Source of the DNA: Flavimaricola marinus
GTDB lineage: Bacteria; Pseudomonadota; Alphaproteobacteria; Rhodobacterales; Rhodobacteraceae
Reading direction: 5' to 3'
DNA: 64,000 nt
Assembly (NCBI RefSeq): GCF_900184895.1
Contig: NZ_FXZK01000001.1
Location: forward strand, 372,001-436,000
The notes below the pieces were generated by a model. It did not search any database. It had not been told where the DNA came from and worked only from the letters and a program-made list of their open reading frames with translations. Shown here one piece after another: positions 63,926 to 64,000 of the stretch. The position numbers and the translations under genes are program-made. Each line of letters opens with the position of its first letter. The first letter of the stretch is position 1.

Positions 63926-64000
63926 TTGGCGACGAATGCCTAGCAACTCTAGGACAACGGGAGCCAGTGTTCTGATCTGGCTCAAGAGGGGCGCCGATGC
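63926..64000 (+). other. Gap after TRAP binding protein; possible start of next TRAP gene
   Basis: Seventy-five bases with no complete gene. The last four bases contain an ATG (63997) preceded by AGAGGGG at reasonable spacing, so the small or large TRAP permease gene may begin here. It cannot be confirmed from this window. Confidence 0.3.

Overview
The window is GC-rich DNA with long open frames on both strands and tight ATGA/TGATG gene overlaps. Its gene content (pcaIJF, a Rhizobium-type rha locus, a TRAP transporter, a BKACE enzyme, a Wzz/BY-kinase) points to an alphaproteobacterium, most likely Rhodobacterales (Roseobacter group). No rRNA or tRNA was seen, so this placement is an inference.

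Region 1 (1-26142, nearly all minus strand) is an extracellular contractile injection system (eCIS, phage-tail-like). Read in the direction of transcription it runs: SARP-type regulator; a 110-bp array of ten 11-bp direct repeats; a 71-aa protein; sheath; inner tube; T4-type hub chaperone; proline-rich protein; DUF4255 cap; AAA+ ATPase; a 78-aa protein; a 1749-aa DUF4157 protein; CIS tube-domain protein; LysM-like protein; hub; spike; PAAR tip; gp25; two baseplate-J proteins; tail protein I; and a DUF6519/beta-helix protein that runs off the left edge. From the ATPase onward almost every gene overlaps or abuts the next, so this looks like one operon of more than 23 kb. The 11-bp period of the repeat array equals the known spacing of SARP heptamer sites, so a self-contained regulator/operator/machine unit is the main hypothesis for this window.

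Region 2 (26143-30124) holds a TauE/SafE exporter, a metallophosphoesterase, and a Wzz/BY-kinase exopolysaccharide gene that seems broken by an internal deletion plus frameshift. Region 3 (30123-33585) is the end of the beta-ketoadipate pathway, pcaI-pcaJ-pcaF, with a divergent IclR regulator. Region 4 (33582-43626) has a GH13 alpha-glucosidase, a run of plus-strand genes (HisD-like dehydrogenase, SDR, MetE-like protein, BKACE) that may be an uncharacterised catabolic pathway, a luciferase-like monooxygenase, a TPR protein and a TRIC-type membrane protein.

Region 5 (43862-54585) is a complete L-rhamnose locus of the Rhizobium leguminosarum type: rhaRSTPQUK leftward and rhaDI rightward, separated by a concentric double inverted repeat that is probably the RhaR operator. 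Region 6 (54744-64000) holds an AGE-family sugar epimerase, then an operon of a DapA-like aldolase, a GntR/FCD regulator, a GH78 alpha-L-rhamnosidase and a GH38 alpha-mannosidase, divergent from a TRAP solute-binding protein. Three copies of the palindrome TGAT-N3-ATCA sit at the two likely promoter positions. Regions 5 and 6 together look like an island for using rhamnose-containing glycans: the glycosidases release sugars, RhaSTPQ imports rhamnose, and RhaU, RhaI, RhaK and RhaD degrade it.
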